64,000 nucleotides of DNA, from positions 124,001 to 188,000 of the forward strand of contig CAZPXH010000003.1 of the NCBI GenBank assembly GCA_964591085.1, in the 5' to 3' direction. Below the pieces are notes generated by a model. It saw only the letters and a program-made list of their open reading frames with translations. It did no database searches and was not told the origin of the DNA. The position numbers and the translations under genes are program-made. The stretch is from CAZPXH01 sp964591085. Its GTDB lineage: Bacteria; Spirochaetota; Spirochaetia; DSM-27196; CAZPXH01. Shown here piece by piece: positions 1-7,789 of the stretch. How positions within the stretch are numbered: position 1 is the first letter of the stretch; each line of letters starts with the position of its first letter.

Positions 1-582
1 CACCAGGTTATTCCCGGTCTCATAGACAAGGCTCGGGTGGCCGCCTGGGTACATCACGGCTTCTGGGAGGACATCGGCACGATCCGCAGCTTCTACGAGA
101 CCAATATCAACCTCGCGCGGATCTTTCCGGACTTCAACTTCTACGACGAAAGCGGGCCAATCTACACCAGGAGGCGTGATCTTCCGGCGAGCAAGTTCAA
201 CTTCTGCTCCATATCGCAGTCGCTGGCCGCCGACGGCTGCATCATCACCAACGCATCTATTGTGAACAGCATCGTGGGAATCCGGACTTTGATTGAGTCC
301 GGTGCCAACCTGGACGGCGTGGTCTGCATGGGAGCAGACTACTATGAGACTCCGGAAGATCGGGAGAAGAACCGGATCTCCGGAATCCCGGACATCGGAA
401 TCGGCCGAGGGACCCTGATCAAGCACGCCATCATCGACAAGAACGCGCGTATCGGCGACGGGTGTCGTATAGGTGTTGATCACGAGAACGTGGAAGACGG
501 GGACTACGATCGGCACTACGTGCGCGACGGCATCATCGTCATCCCCAAGAACGCAATCCTGCCGACCGGGACGGTCATCTGA
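1..582 (+). CDS. glgC: Glucose-1-phosphate adenylyltransferase, C-terminal part (5' end outside window)
   Basis: Makes ADP-glucose from glucose-1-phosphate and ATP for glycogen synthesis. The frame is open from base 1, so the gene enters from the left; only about 193 C-terminal residues are present. Visible are the end of the nucleotidyltransferase domain (FWEDIGTIRSFYETN, characteristic of GlgC) followed by the left-handed beta-helix region with hexapeptide-like repeats (IITNASIVNSIVG, GTLIKHAIIDKNARIGDG). It ends in a short hydrophobic tail. Its last codons and stop are nearly duplicated directly downstream. It converges on the Nudix gene with no clear terminator between them. Confidence 0.9.
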   Translation, partial: HQVIPGLIDKARVAAWVHHGFWEDIGTIRSFYETNINLARIFPDFNFYDESGPIYTRRRDLPASKFNFCSISQSLAADGCIITNASIVNSIVGIRTLIESGANLDGVVCMGADYYETPEDREKNRISGIPDIGIGRGTLIKHAIIDKNARIGDGCRIGVDHENVEDGDYDRHYVRDGIIVIPKNAILPTGTVI

Positions 583-609
583 CTCAGACCGGGACAGTAA
601 TCTAACTCA
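564..609. repeat. Imperfect tandem duplication of the glgC 3' end (2 x 23 bp)
   Basis: Bases 564-586 and 587-609 are two 23-bp copies differing at three positions. Read from its own ACC codon, each copy encodes Thr-Gly-Thr-Val-Ile and a stop (TGA in the first, TAA in the second). The sense differences fall at third codon positions (ACG/ACA, GTC/GTA). The second copy also contains the stop codon of the convergent Nudix gene. Seen directly; its origin is inference. Confidence 0.8.
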
Positions 610-1021
610 ACGGTCCCTGCTTGGGTGGGGGCTGGAGGGTTGCTGACCGCAGAATGACCTGAATCAGACGCCGGTCCGACGGCACCAGCGGAAACGAGAG
701 AACACTGTCCAGCGGGACAAAGCGAACTTCCCGGTGGTCATCCCCTGCCGTCGGTACACCGGTTGATATCAGGCGGTAGGCTCTGACGTGGTGCTCAACG
801 CCCTGATGGGTGAAGCTTGTGGCGGCAAGCGACTCACCTACCGCGACAAGCATGTTGCATTCCTCCAGGAACTCCCGGATCAGCGCCTCAGAGTCGGACT
901 CCCCGGGGTCTACTTTTCCGCCTGGCAATTCCCATCGTTCAGCCTGGCTCCCGGTGTTGGACCGGAGTCCAAGAAGTACCAGAGCTTCCCGCTGCAGCCA
1001 GCCGGCAACGGAACGCTGCAT
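602..1021 (-). CDS. Nudix hydrolase (MutT-like)
   Basis: A 139-residue single-domain Nudix protein. The Nudix box lies at about residues 35-57: GGK..PGE followed by REF.EE, with the usual Gly near its end replaced by Asn (EECNM). The Glu residues that bind the metal are present. The family hydrolyses nucleoside diphosphate-linked compounds; the size suggests (d)NTP or related substrates, but substrate cannot be read from sequence. The ATG at 1021 gives a normal MutT N-terminus and follows the upstream membrane-protein gene by 22 bp. No good ribosome binding site is visible. Confidence 0.8.
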   Translation of the reverse strand: MQRSVAGWLQREALVLLGLRSNTGSQAERWELPGGKVDPGESDSEALIREFLEECNMLVAVGESLAATSFTHQGVEHHVRAYRLISTGVPTAGDDHREVRFVPLDSVLSFPLVPSDRRLIQVILRSATLQPPPKQGPLS

Positions 1022-1043
1022 TCTGCTCGCCGCCCGGATGGGG

Positions 1044-1451
1044 TCAGATCAGGACTACTCTGGGGAAGAGAAAGTGGGCTGCACCAAGCGCCAGACCAAT
1101 GGGTCCAACAAGGCCTGCGTTGGCCACCAGCAGCGTCTGAAGGCGCTCAACCAGCTCGGACTCCACCGAACTCCTGCTGACGTAGCCCTGTACAATCAGA
1201 GTTACCCCAAGAAGGATCCCGCCGAGCGCGGGAAGCAGGTTTCCGACAATGACGACGTCACCACCCGGAATAAACAGTCGCAACGCACCAACAAGCGCGG
1301 TGAAAATTCCAAACCAGATCCGGAATCCGGGTGCCACCAGGGCATCCGGCTGAAAGAAGGTATCCAGGCGGAAGCGCGTTGCGAGCGCGTCAAACCCGGC
1401 GGAGATACCGCCAAGGACAAGGGTGATTACCGAAAGAGCATAAAGCTGCAC
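1044..1451 (-). CDS. Small integral membrane protein of unknown function
   Basis: A 135-residue protein with about four hydrophobic segments (residues 5-20, 45-60, 70-90 and 110-132). No enzyme motif is seen. The GTG start at 1451 is supported by a strong AGGAGG six bases upstream. A charged stretch (SSVESELVERLQ) lies between the third and fourth hydrophobic segments. It sits between a one-TM hypothetical protein and the Nudix gene, probably in the same transcript. I do not recognise the family. Confidence 0.7.
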   Translation of the reverse strand: MQLYALSVITLVLGGISAGFDALATRFRLDTFFQPDALVAPGFRIWFGIFTALVGALRLFIPGGDVVIVGNLLPALGGILLGVTLIVQGYVSRSSVESELVERLQTLLVANAGLVGPIGLALGAAHFLFPRVVLI

Positions 1452-1512
1452 GCTAAGCCTCCTGTTTCAAGCGTACGTAGAGCATCTGTTGCCCGTCAAC
1501 GTTTCCTCCCCC

Positions 1513-2052
1513 TCAGCGCTGACGGAGGCGTACCAGAGTGCCACTCGGAAGCACTACCCCAACCGTGACCCCGGGTCCGTAGTCAGCCGCTACCGGAAGT
1601 GGAATCAGAACCTCCGGTCCTCCGGGGACCGGTGCTGCGTCCAGGAGCCGTGTATCTCCTGGCGAAGTCTCTGAACCGGATTCCGGATCCGAGGCTCCCT
1701 CCAAGCGTATCTCCAGCACACCGCCGGAAGCAGGAGCGGAGTCCTCTGCCCTCACGGAAAGTCTGAGCTCACCTTCGGCCGGGGAAACAAGCTGAAGACG
1801 GTATCCGTCAGCGCGGGCGGCGGGCCCGGGTTCGCGCCAGAAGGTGTTGTACAGAGAGAAGATTGCGATTACCAGCAGGGAATCAATCAGGATCAGGCGG
1901 ATAGCCCGGCCAGAGGGTCCGGAGCGTCCCGGCCGATCCAGCCAGGGGTAGTCCTTCCCCGCGCGGGACAGGCGATCTTCTCTGCTGTAGTGGTAGGTTG
2001 GGGTGCTGCTTTCTTCCGCCTGTTTGCGGGTCCGAAGGACCGGCTGTTCCAT
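1513..2052 (-). CDS. Hypothetical single-pass membrane protein
   Basis: 179 residues: a charged cytosolic N-terminus of about 48 residues, one membrane segment (about 50-68, LILIDSLLVIAIFSLYNTF), then an outside domain rich in beta-type sequence (YRLQLVSPAEGELRLSVRAED). The ATG start lies three bases after the stop of the NAD(P)HX repair gene, so the two are co-transcribed. No family recognised; the outer part could be a small Ig-like fold, but that is a guess. Confidence 0.65.
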   Translation of the reverse strand: MEQPVLRTRKQAEESSTPTYHYSREDRLSRAGKDYPWLDRPGRSGPSGRAIRLILIDSLLVIAIFSLYNTFWREPGPAARADGYRLQLVSPAEGELRLSVRAEDSAPASGGVLEIRLEGASDPESGSETSPGDTRLLDAAPVPGGPEVLIPLPVAADYGPGVTVGVVLPSGTLVRLRQR

Positions 2053-2055
2053 GGT

Positions 2056-3636
2056 CTAAAGGTACTCCTGCCTGGGGCGGATGAACATCCCGCACCTCCT
2101 GGCAATCGATGGGGCGAGGGAGTCGGCGCTGAACACCCCGGTAGCCGCCGCATCAAGCCCCGCCAGGCCGTGAAGGATCACAGCGATCCGTGCGGCGTCC
2201 CAGGCGGGGTAGCCGGCCGCAAGGAGGCTGCCGCACAGGCCGGCAAGCACATCGCCACTTCCGGCGCTTGCAGCAAGCGGGTTTGCTCCATCCCAGGCGG
2301 CCAGCCTCCCGTCCGGGTGCGCAATCACCGTGACGCCAAGCTTGAGTACGCAGATCGCGCCATAGGATGTGGCGATCCTCGCCGCTGCGGCAAACGGCTC
2401 GGCGATGACATCCGCCGTTTTGGGTGTTCTAGCGCCCAGGAGCACGGCAGCTTCCCCGGGGTGCGGGGTGAGCACAAGCTCTGCTGTCCGCGCGGCCGAG
2501 TCCGGACCACGGGCCGCCAGCAGGTGGAGGGCATCCGCATCCAGAACAATGGCACAATCACTCGTGAGGGCCTCCCCGAGGAGCTCCTCGCGATCGGCTC
2601 CGCGCCCCCATCCCGGACCAAGCACAAGCGCATCCGAGTTCTCGGGCAGCCCCGGCCACGGGGCGCGACAGATCACCGCGGGAATCCTTGGCGCAAGCGT
2701 TGCTACCAATGGGGCGTCAAGCAGGAGCTCGGTGAGTCCGGATGGTCCGGCCTCGGCACCAAGGGCGGCAAGCACGGCTGCGCCGGGGCTCTCGGCGGAG
2801 CCGGCCAGGATGCTCACCTTGCCCCTGCCGTGCTTGTGAACACCCCGGCGGAGCGGCCGGAGCAGTTCCGGCAGCAACTCGGCATCCAGCAGCCGATCTG
2901 CGGACCGGATTGCTGAGAGATCCCCGGGAAAGCCAACCGGGACCAGCTGCAGATGTCCACAGCGGTCTCTGTCCGCCGGAATCAGCAGTTCCCGCGCAAC
3001 TGTCTCAATAGCCAGGGTGTGCTGCGCCTCAAGCAGGGGTTTGGTTCCGCCGGACGGCGCATCAACACTCAGAACCGGGATTCCGTTGTCCACAATGTGA
3101 GAAGCGAGGAGATTCCAGTGCTCGCCAAGGGGACGTGGCGACCCCGGGCCGAACAGGGCATCAACCACGGCGCAGCCCTGTGGGAACAGGTCAACAGGAA
3201 CCGCCGATTCGGGCCCGCCGAAGTGCGTGGAGGCAGATTCTGAGGCCTGCTGTTCACCAGCAGGCGGGATGCTGTGTTCGCGGACACCGAGGCCGAGGGC
3301 CGCGTTCCGAGCACTTTGCGCGTGTGCGCTCCGGGGGCTTCCGGTGCTCAGAACGGCAACATCTCGCCCGGCAGCAAGCATTCGCCGCGCTACGACCCAG
3401 CCGTCACCGCCGTTGTTGCCGGGCCCGCACAGAATTCGAAGGGGACCGGAGGGCTTGAGACGAGCGATGGCAGCGGAGCAGGCGGCACCCGCTGCTTCCA
3501 TCATCATCATGTCGCTGAAACCAAAGCCGTCCACAGCTTCCCGGTCGGCGGCGTTGCGGGCAGCGGAATCCGGCAGTGGCTTGCCTTGCCCGGGATATCT
3601 CAGCGCTCTGGGATCAGCTGGTCCACTCGCCACCAT
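2056..3636 (-). CDS. nnrD: Bifunctional NAD(P)H-hydrate epimerase / ADP-dependent dehydratase
   Basis: Repairs hydrated NADH and NADPH: the N-terminal YjeF_N-type domain epimerises R- and S-NAD(P)HX, and the C-terminal carbohydrate-kinase-like domain dehydrates S-NAD(P)HX using ADP. 526 residues is the usual length for the fused enzyme. The N-terminal domain shows GPGNNGGDGWVVARR (about 73-87); the C-terminal domain shows LTPHPGEAAVLLG and the ATP-binding stretch ANPLAASAGSGDVLAG near residues 455-470. The ATG at 3636 overlaps the upstream gene by 37 bp; no nearer ATG would keep the N-terminal helix. Confidence 0.92.
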   Translation of the reverse strand: MVASGPADPRALRYPGQGKPLPDSAARNAADREAVDGFGFSDMMMMEAAGAACSAAIARLKPSGPLRILCGPGNNGGDGWVVARRMLAAGRDVAVLSTGSPRSAHAQSARNAALGLGVREHSIPPAGEQQASESASTHFGGPESAVPVDLFPQGCAVVDALFGPGSPRPLGEHWNLLASHIVDNGIPVLSVDAPSGGTKPLLEAQHTLAIETVARELLIPADRDRCGHLQLVPVGFPGDLSAIRSADRLLDAELLPELLRPLRRGVHKHGRGKVSILAGSAESPGAAVLAALGAEAGPSGLTELLLDAPLVATLAPRIPAVICRAPWPGLPENSDALVLGPGWGRGADREELLGEALTSDCAIVLDADALHLLAARGPDSAARTAELVLTPHPGEAAVLLGARTPKTADVIAEPFAAAARIATSYGAICVLKLGVTVIAHPDGRLAAWDGANPLAASAGSGDVLAGLCGSLLAAGYPAWDAARIAVILHGLAGLDAAATGVFSADSLAPSIARRCGMFIRPRQEYL

Positions 3637-4793
3637 CGCACCTCCGCATGTTCCTCGTAGACCGTGAGGGCGGTCATGATTCCGTCTGCGCCGACCCGCA
3701 GGAGTTGGGCCAGGGACCCCACATCGTGGAGGTCAACGGTCCGCCGGGCTACAACATCTCCGCTGTGGTGCATAACCACAAGCTCCGCCCGCTCTGGCTG
3801 GCGATAGATCAGAACCAGGTGACCCCCGGGGGCAATGCCGGCGAGCTCGGCGGGCAGTCCCTCTTCCAGGCGGCTCTCCGGGATGGTGGCGAAGCCGGCG
3901 TACTGTCGCGGTTCCACGTCAACCCAAACAACAATGCTCTCAAAGCTGGACGCCTCTATCTGCTCGGTATCCGAGTTGATGGGGTAGAGGTCAATTTTCA
4001 GGAAGAGCTTCCGGGACGACTGGTCCGCGGCAAGGTCCTGGAGGACCGGCTGCACCTGCCGGCCGGCCGGGACCGGGAGAACGGTTGGGTCTATGGTGAA
4101 GCGGCCTACCAGGTCCCCTTCAGCGTCAAACCAGAACACCACCCACGCATCGGCTACCCGCGAGAACAGGACCAGGTCGTCATTGGGACCAATCTGCATG
4201 CGGTCAATCCGGGGGAACGGGGAGCCACCCAGGCCTTCCCGCCCAAGGTAGTCTTCATACTGGGCGTCCGCGCTGAAGCGTAGGACAACCCGATCGGTCA
4301 GCGCACCAAGTTCGGGATCCGTCTGTGCGGAGGCCGCCAGCGCGCGATCCACCACGTACAGCGTTCTGCGGCTGTCCACGGCAATCGCTTCCGGTTGGAC
4401 AAAGTCGTGGGTACTCGCGCGCCGGTTAGTAACGCGGTCCTCTCGCCGCACTGTTGGAATAGAGACCGGGGCCGGTCCGGTCTGCGGATTGTAGTAGACG
4501 GCAAGGAGGTCCCCAAAGGAGGTGAACTCCATGATGCGGTCAGAGGCGCCGCTCGCAACAAAGACCCGCCCGTCGCGCACCGTCAGGTCAAGGCTCTGCC
4601 CGAACGCGGTGAGCGGCAGGGCAAACACGTCAATCTCATCCTCCAGCTTGCCCAGGCGCAACTCAAACAGCAGTTCTCCCGCAAGCTGATCGGGTTCCCG
4701 GTTCCCGGCGGCAGGCGCGTGTGCCGTCACGGCAAGAAGGAGAATCAGGGCTGCGACAGAGCCGCTAAATCGAGTAAACCGGAGATAACGCAT
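3600..4793 (-). CDS. Secreted beta-propeller-like (NHL-type) protein
   Basis: About 397 residues. An N-terminal signal peptide (hydrophobic core near residues 11-25, likely cleavage after AHA) is followed by repeated blade-like strands such as LDLTVRDGRVFVASGASDRIMEF and EAIAVDSRRTLYVVDRAL, as in six-bladed NHL propellers. Long spirochaetal proteins of this type are known but have no assigned role. ATG 4793 is chosen; an in-frame TTG lies at 4802. Neither has a clear ribosome binding site. It is the first gene of a leftward group running to the Nudix gene. Confidence 0.7.
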   Translation of the reverse strand: MRYLRFTRFSGSVAALILLLAVTAHAPAAGNREPDQLAGELLFELRLGKLEDEIDVFALPLTAFGQSLDLTVRDGRVFVASGASDRIMEFTSFGDLLAVYYNPQTGPAPVSIPTVRREDRVTNRRASTHDFVQPEAIAVDSRRTLYVVDRALAASAQTDPELGALTDRVVLRFSADAQYEDYLGREGLGGSPFPRIDRMQIGPNDDLVLFSRVADAWVVFWFDAEGDLVGRFTIDPTVLPVPAGRQVQPVLQDLAADQSSRKLFLKIDLYPINSDTEQIEASSFESIVVWVDVEPRQYAGFATIPESRLEEGLPAELAGIAPGGHLVLIYRQPERAELVVMHHSGDVVARRTVDLHDVGSLAQLLRVGADGIMTALTVYEEHAEVRWWRVDQLIPER

Positions 4794-4805
4794 AAAAAGC
4801 AAACG

Positions 4806-4833
4806 TTGCCATGAGGTACGGCAGGACTATACA
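4806..4833 (+). promoter_or_regulatory. Sigma-70-like promoter for secA
   Basis: TTGCCA (4806-4811), 16-bp spacer, TATACA (4828-4833). Transcription would begin near 4840, only about seven bases before ATG 4847, so the secA message would have almost no leader. The -10 overlaps the divergent promoter. Prediction from consensus only. Confidence 0.45.
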
Positions 4834-4855
4834 CTCTCGCAGTAGCATGGTGCAA
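4826..4855 (-). promoter_or_regulatory. Sigma-70-like promoter for the leftward propeller/nnrD/Nudix group
   Basis: On the minus strand TTGCAC (4855-4850), 18-bp spacer, TATAGT (4831-4826). It shares its -10 region with the rightward secA promoter, so the two polymerases should exclude each other. Prediction from consensus only. Confidence 0.45.
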
Positions 4856-7603
4856 AACGCGATAGCCTCCCTCTTCGGCGGGAATTCTGATTCTGATGTA
4901 GCTGAGCTTCTTCCTATCCTTCATTCCGTCAACGAGCGAGAGCAGTGGGCCCTTGGGCTGAGCGCGGACGACTTCCCGGCGGAAACCCGCCGGATGCAGA
5001 AGGCGATAGCCGGGGGAACGTCTCTGGACGAACTTCTTCCTGCGTCCTTTGCGCTGGCAAGGGAAGCCGCGCGGCGAGTCCTTGGCGAGCGGCCTTACGA
5101 CGTTCAAATCCTCGGCGGGATCGTATTGCACCGCGGCGGTATCATGGAAATGAAGACCGGTGAGGGTAAGACCCTGTCTTCAACCACCGCTGCATACCTC
5201 AATGCGCTCTCCGGCCGAGGCGTGCATGTGGTCACTGTCAATGACTACCTTGCCGGCCGGGATGCGGCGTGGATGGGACCCGTGTTCGCCTACCTCGGCC
5301 TCAGAGTTGGCGCCATCACATCCAATCTGGATCCAGCCCAGCGGCGGGAAGCGTATGCCGCGGACATCACCTACGCCACCAACAACGAGCTGGGCTTTGA
5401 CTATCTCCGGGACAACATGGCCCTCAGTCCGCTGGGAAAAGTCCAGCGGGAACACAGCTACTGCATCATTGACGAGATTGACAGCATCCTGATTGACGAG
5501 GCGCGTACGCCCCTGATCATCAGCGGCGCGGCGGATGACGACACGGCGAAGTTCGTGGAGGTCAATGGTATCGTGGGATCCCTCACCGAATGTGCGAAGG
5601 ATCCGGAAACGGGCGACTATCCGGAGGAGCCGAGCGGCGACTTCAAGCTGGATGAAAAAGCCAAACGGGTTTCCTTTACCGACGAGGGGCTGAACCACCT
5701 GGAGCAGCTACTGAAGAACCGGAAGCTCATTTCCGGCTCCCTCTTTGACACGGAGAACTTTGAGTTTATTCACTACGCTACCCAAGCGCTCAGCGCGCGG
5801 CACCTGTTCAAGCGGGACACGGACTACGTGGTGACGGACAACAAGGTGGAGATCGTGGACCAGTTCACTGGCCGAATTCTCCACGGGCGGCGCTACTCCG
5901 ACGGACTCCACCAGGCGATTGAAGCCAGGGAAGGAATCCGCGTTGCCCGTCGAAACCGGACAATTGCAACGATCACCTTCCAGAACTTCTTCCGCCTCTA
6001 CGACAAGATCTCCGGAATGACCGGGACGGCGGCTACCGAGGCCCGGGAGTTCGGCAAGATCTACAGTCTGGATGTCAGTGTCGTGCCAACAAACCGCCCA
6101 GTGGTCCGGGATGATGAAGACGACGTGATCTTCCTCAACGAGGATGACAAGTTTGAGGCTATCTGCGACGAGATCGCACGTGTCCACGAGGCGGGGCAGC
6201 CAGTCCTGGTGGGAACGGTGAGCATCCAGAAGTCTGAACTTCTCTCCACCTACCTCACGCGCCGGGGGGTGACCCACGAGGTATTGAACGCCAAGAACCA
6301 CGCTCGGGAGGCACTCATCATCGCGGAGGCTGGGGCGAAGGGCTCGGTGACCATCGCCACGAACATGGCCGGCCGCGGAACCGACATCAAGCTCGGCGGC
6401 AATCCGGAGTTCCGCGCCCGCAGTGCTGCCGGAACTGACGCTGACGAACAGACCTTCGCCCGCGCGCTCTCACGGGAAATGGAGCGGTGGCGCCCCCAGT
6501 ATGAGGAGGTTCGCGGACTCGGCGGACTGTACGTCATTGGGACTGAACGTCACGAGTCCCGGCGCGTAGACAACCAGCTCAGGGGGCGCTCCGGCCGCCA
6601 GGGTGACCCGGGCCGATCACTGTTCTTCCTCTCCATGGACGATGACCTGATGCGGCTCTTCGGAGGCGGACGGACCAAGGATCTGATGCAGCGCGTGGGA
6701 ATGAAGCCCGGCGAGGCCCTCAACCATCCCTTGCTCAACCGCAGCATTGAGAAGGCCCAGAGCCGGGTGGAAGAACGGAACTTTGAGATTCGAAAGCACC
6801 TGCTTGAGTACGACGATGTGGTCAATGAGCAGCGGAAATTTGTCTACGAGCAGCGTGACGCGTTGCTGCAGGACCAGGACATCCTCCAGCGGGTCCGAGG
6901 GACCGCCGAGCAGACCGTGGACACTGTTGTGACCGAACTTGACGAGGAGAAGCGGGATGGATGGGATGCGGTGATGGAGCTCCTTACGCGGGTGAAGGAG
7001 ACGCTCTACTTTGATCCCTCGGACCGCGATCGCTACCTGGATATGGGACTTGCGGCAGCATCAGCTGAGCTGAAGTCTGCGATGATTTCAGACCTGGAGA
7101 CCAAGCGGGAAGCCGCTGGTGCGGATGCAATCAACCGTGCGCTCCGGATTGAGTATCTAAGAACCATTGACGCGAGGTGGCAGGAGCACCTGGAAAACCT
7201 GGAAGCCTTGCGGGAGGCGGTCTCGCTGCGGGGCTACGCCCAGAAGAACCCGCTCCTTGAGTACAAGCTGGAAGGCTTTGCCATCTTTGACGAGATGCTT
7301 GCAACGATTCGGAGCACCATTGCACGTCTGGTATTCCTGGTGAAGCCGGAAACCCTGGAGCGACAGCGTGCAGCAACACAAAAGCCGCGACAGATGCAGG
7401 CTCAGCACCGGAGCTTCCAGCTCCTGGGAAATCAGCCTCAGCGGCAAGGCGGACCGGCCGCAGCCAGGTCCGGCGCATCCCGCCCGGGAGGTCCGTCCGG
7501 CGGCGGTACCGCTACGGTTGTCCGCTCGGTCCCGAAGGTTGGAAGGAACGACCCCTGCCCCTGCGGCAGTGGCAAGAAATACAAGCACTGCCACGGAGCC
7601 TGA
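4847..7603 (+). CDS. secA: Preprotein translocase ATPase SecA
   Basis: The motor that drives unfolded preproteins through SecYEG at the inner membrane. Motifs: Walker A MKTGEGKT (about 102-109), DEAD-type DEIDSILIDEARTPLIISG, helicase motif NMAGRGTDIKLGGNPEF, REG..VIGTERHESRR..NQLRGRSGRQGDPG, and a C-terminal zinc tail CPCGSGKKYKHCHG preceded by a Gly/Pro-rich linker. ATG 4847 (MVQNAIASLFGG, 918 residues) fits the family N-terminus; the ATG at 4811 in the same frame lies inside the predicted promoter. No Shine-Dalgarno sequence is visible. It converges on the 42-residue gene, with only weak hairpins in the 46 bp between them. Confidence 0.96.
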   Translation: MVQNAIASLFGGNSDSDVAELLPILHSVNEREQWALGLSADDFPAETRRMQKAIAGGTSLDELLPASFALAREAARRVLGERPYDVQILGGIVLHRGGIMEMKTGEGKTLSSTTAAYLNALSGRGVHVVTVNDYLAGRDAAWMGPVFAYLGLRVGAITSNLDPAQRREAYAADITYATNNELGFDYLRDNMALSPLGKVQREHSYCIIDEIDSILIDEARTPLIISGAADDDTAKFVEVNGIVGSLTECAKDPETGDYPEEPSGDFKLDEKAKRVSFTDEGLNHLEQLLKNRKLISGSLFDTENFEFIHYATQALSARHLFKRDTDYVVTDNKVEIVDQFTGRILHGRRYSDGLHQAIEAREGIRVARRNRTIATITFQNFFRLYDKISGMTGTAATEAREFGKIYSLDVSVVPTNRPVVRDDEDDVIFLNEDDKFEAICDEIARVHEAGQPVLVGTVSIQKSELLSTYLTRRGVTHEVLNAKNHAREALIIAEAGAKGSVTIATNMAGRGTDIKLGGNPEFRARSAAGTDADEQTFARALSREMERWRPQYEEVRGLGGLYVIGTERHESRRVDNQLRGRSGRQGDPGRSLFFLSMDDDLMRLFGGGRTKDLMQRVGMKPGEALNHPLLNRSIEKAQSRVEERNFEIRKHLLEYDDVVNEQRKFVYEQRDALLQDQDILQRVRGTAEQTVDTVVTELDEEKRDGWDAVMELLTRVKETLYFDPSDRDRYLDMGLAAASAELKSAMISDLETKREAAGADAINRALRIEYLRTIDARWQEHLENLEALREAVSLRGYAQKNPLLEYKLEGFAIFDEMLATIRSTIARLVFLVKPETLERQRAATQKPRQMQAQHRSFQLLGNQPQRQGGPAAARSGASRPGGPSGGGTATVVRSVPKVGRNDPCPCGSGKKYKHCHGA

Positions 7604-7649
7604 GGGACCGACTGGGTCTCCGCCTTGCGGTTTGTTTCGGTGTGGGCCC

Positions 7650-7778
7650 CTATGAGGGGCGGACGATAGCCGGCGGAGCGTAGACGCGCTGGCTTGCTGA
7701 ATCCCGCGCCGTACCCCAGGCGTTGATCAGCGCCACAAGTGCGAGCAGAACGGACAGTACTACAACAAGACCCCTCAC
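7650..7778 (-). CDS. 42-residue single-pass membrane protein, coupled to the M23 gene
   Basis: GTG start at 7778 preceded by a strong GGGGGAGG five bases upstream, which overlaps the end of the M23 peptidase gene (stop at 7790). The product begins MRGLVVVLSVLLALVALINAW, a transmembrane or uncleaved signal segment, and ends with a short polar tail (ARDSASQRVYAPPAIVRPS). Stop TAG at 7652-7650. Too short for usual gene-length limits. The ribosome binding site, start and position argue for a real gene; function is unknown, perhaps an accessory to the peptidase. Confidence 0.6.
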   Translation of the reverse strand: MRGLVVVLSVLLALVALINAWGTARDSASQRVYAPPAIVRPS

Positions 7779-7789
7779 CGGTCCTCCCC

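Noticed and set aside
7604..7660. Small hairpins between secA and the 42-residue gene as terminators
   Set aside because: Stems are only 4-5 bp and the T-run is interrupted, so termination is not supported.
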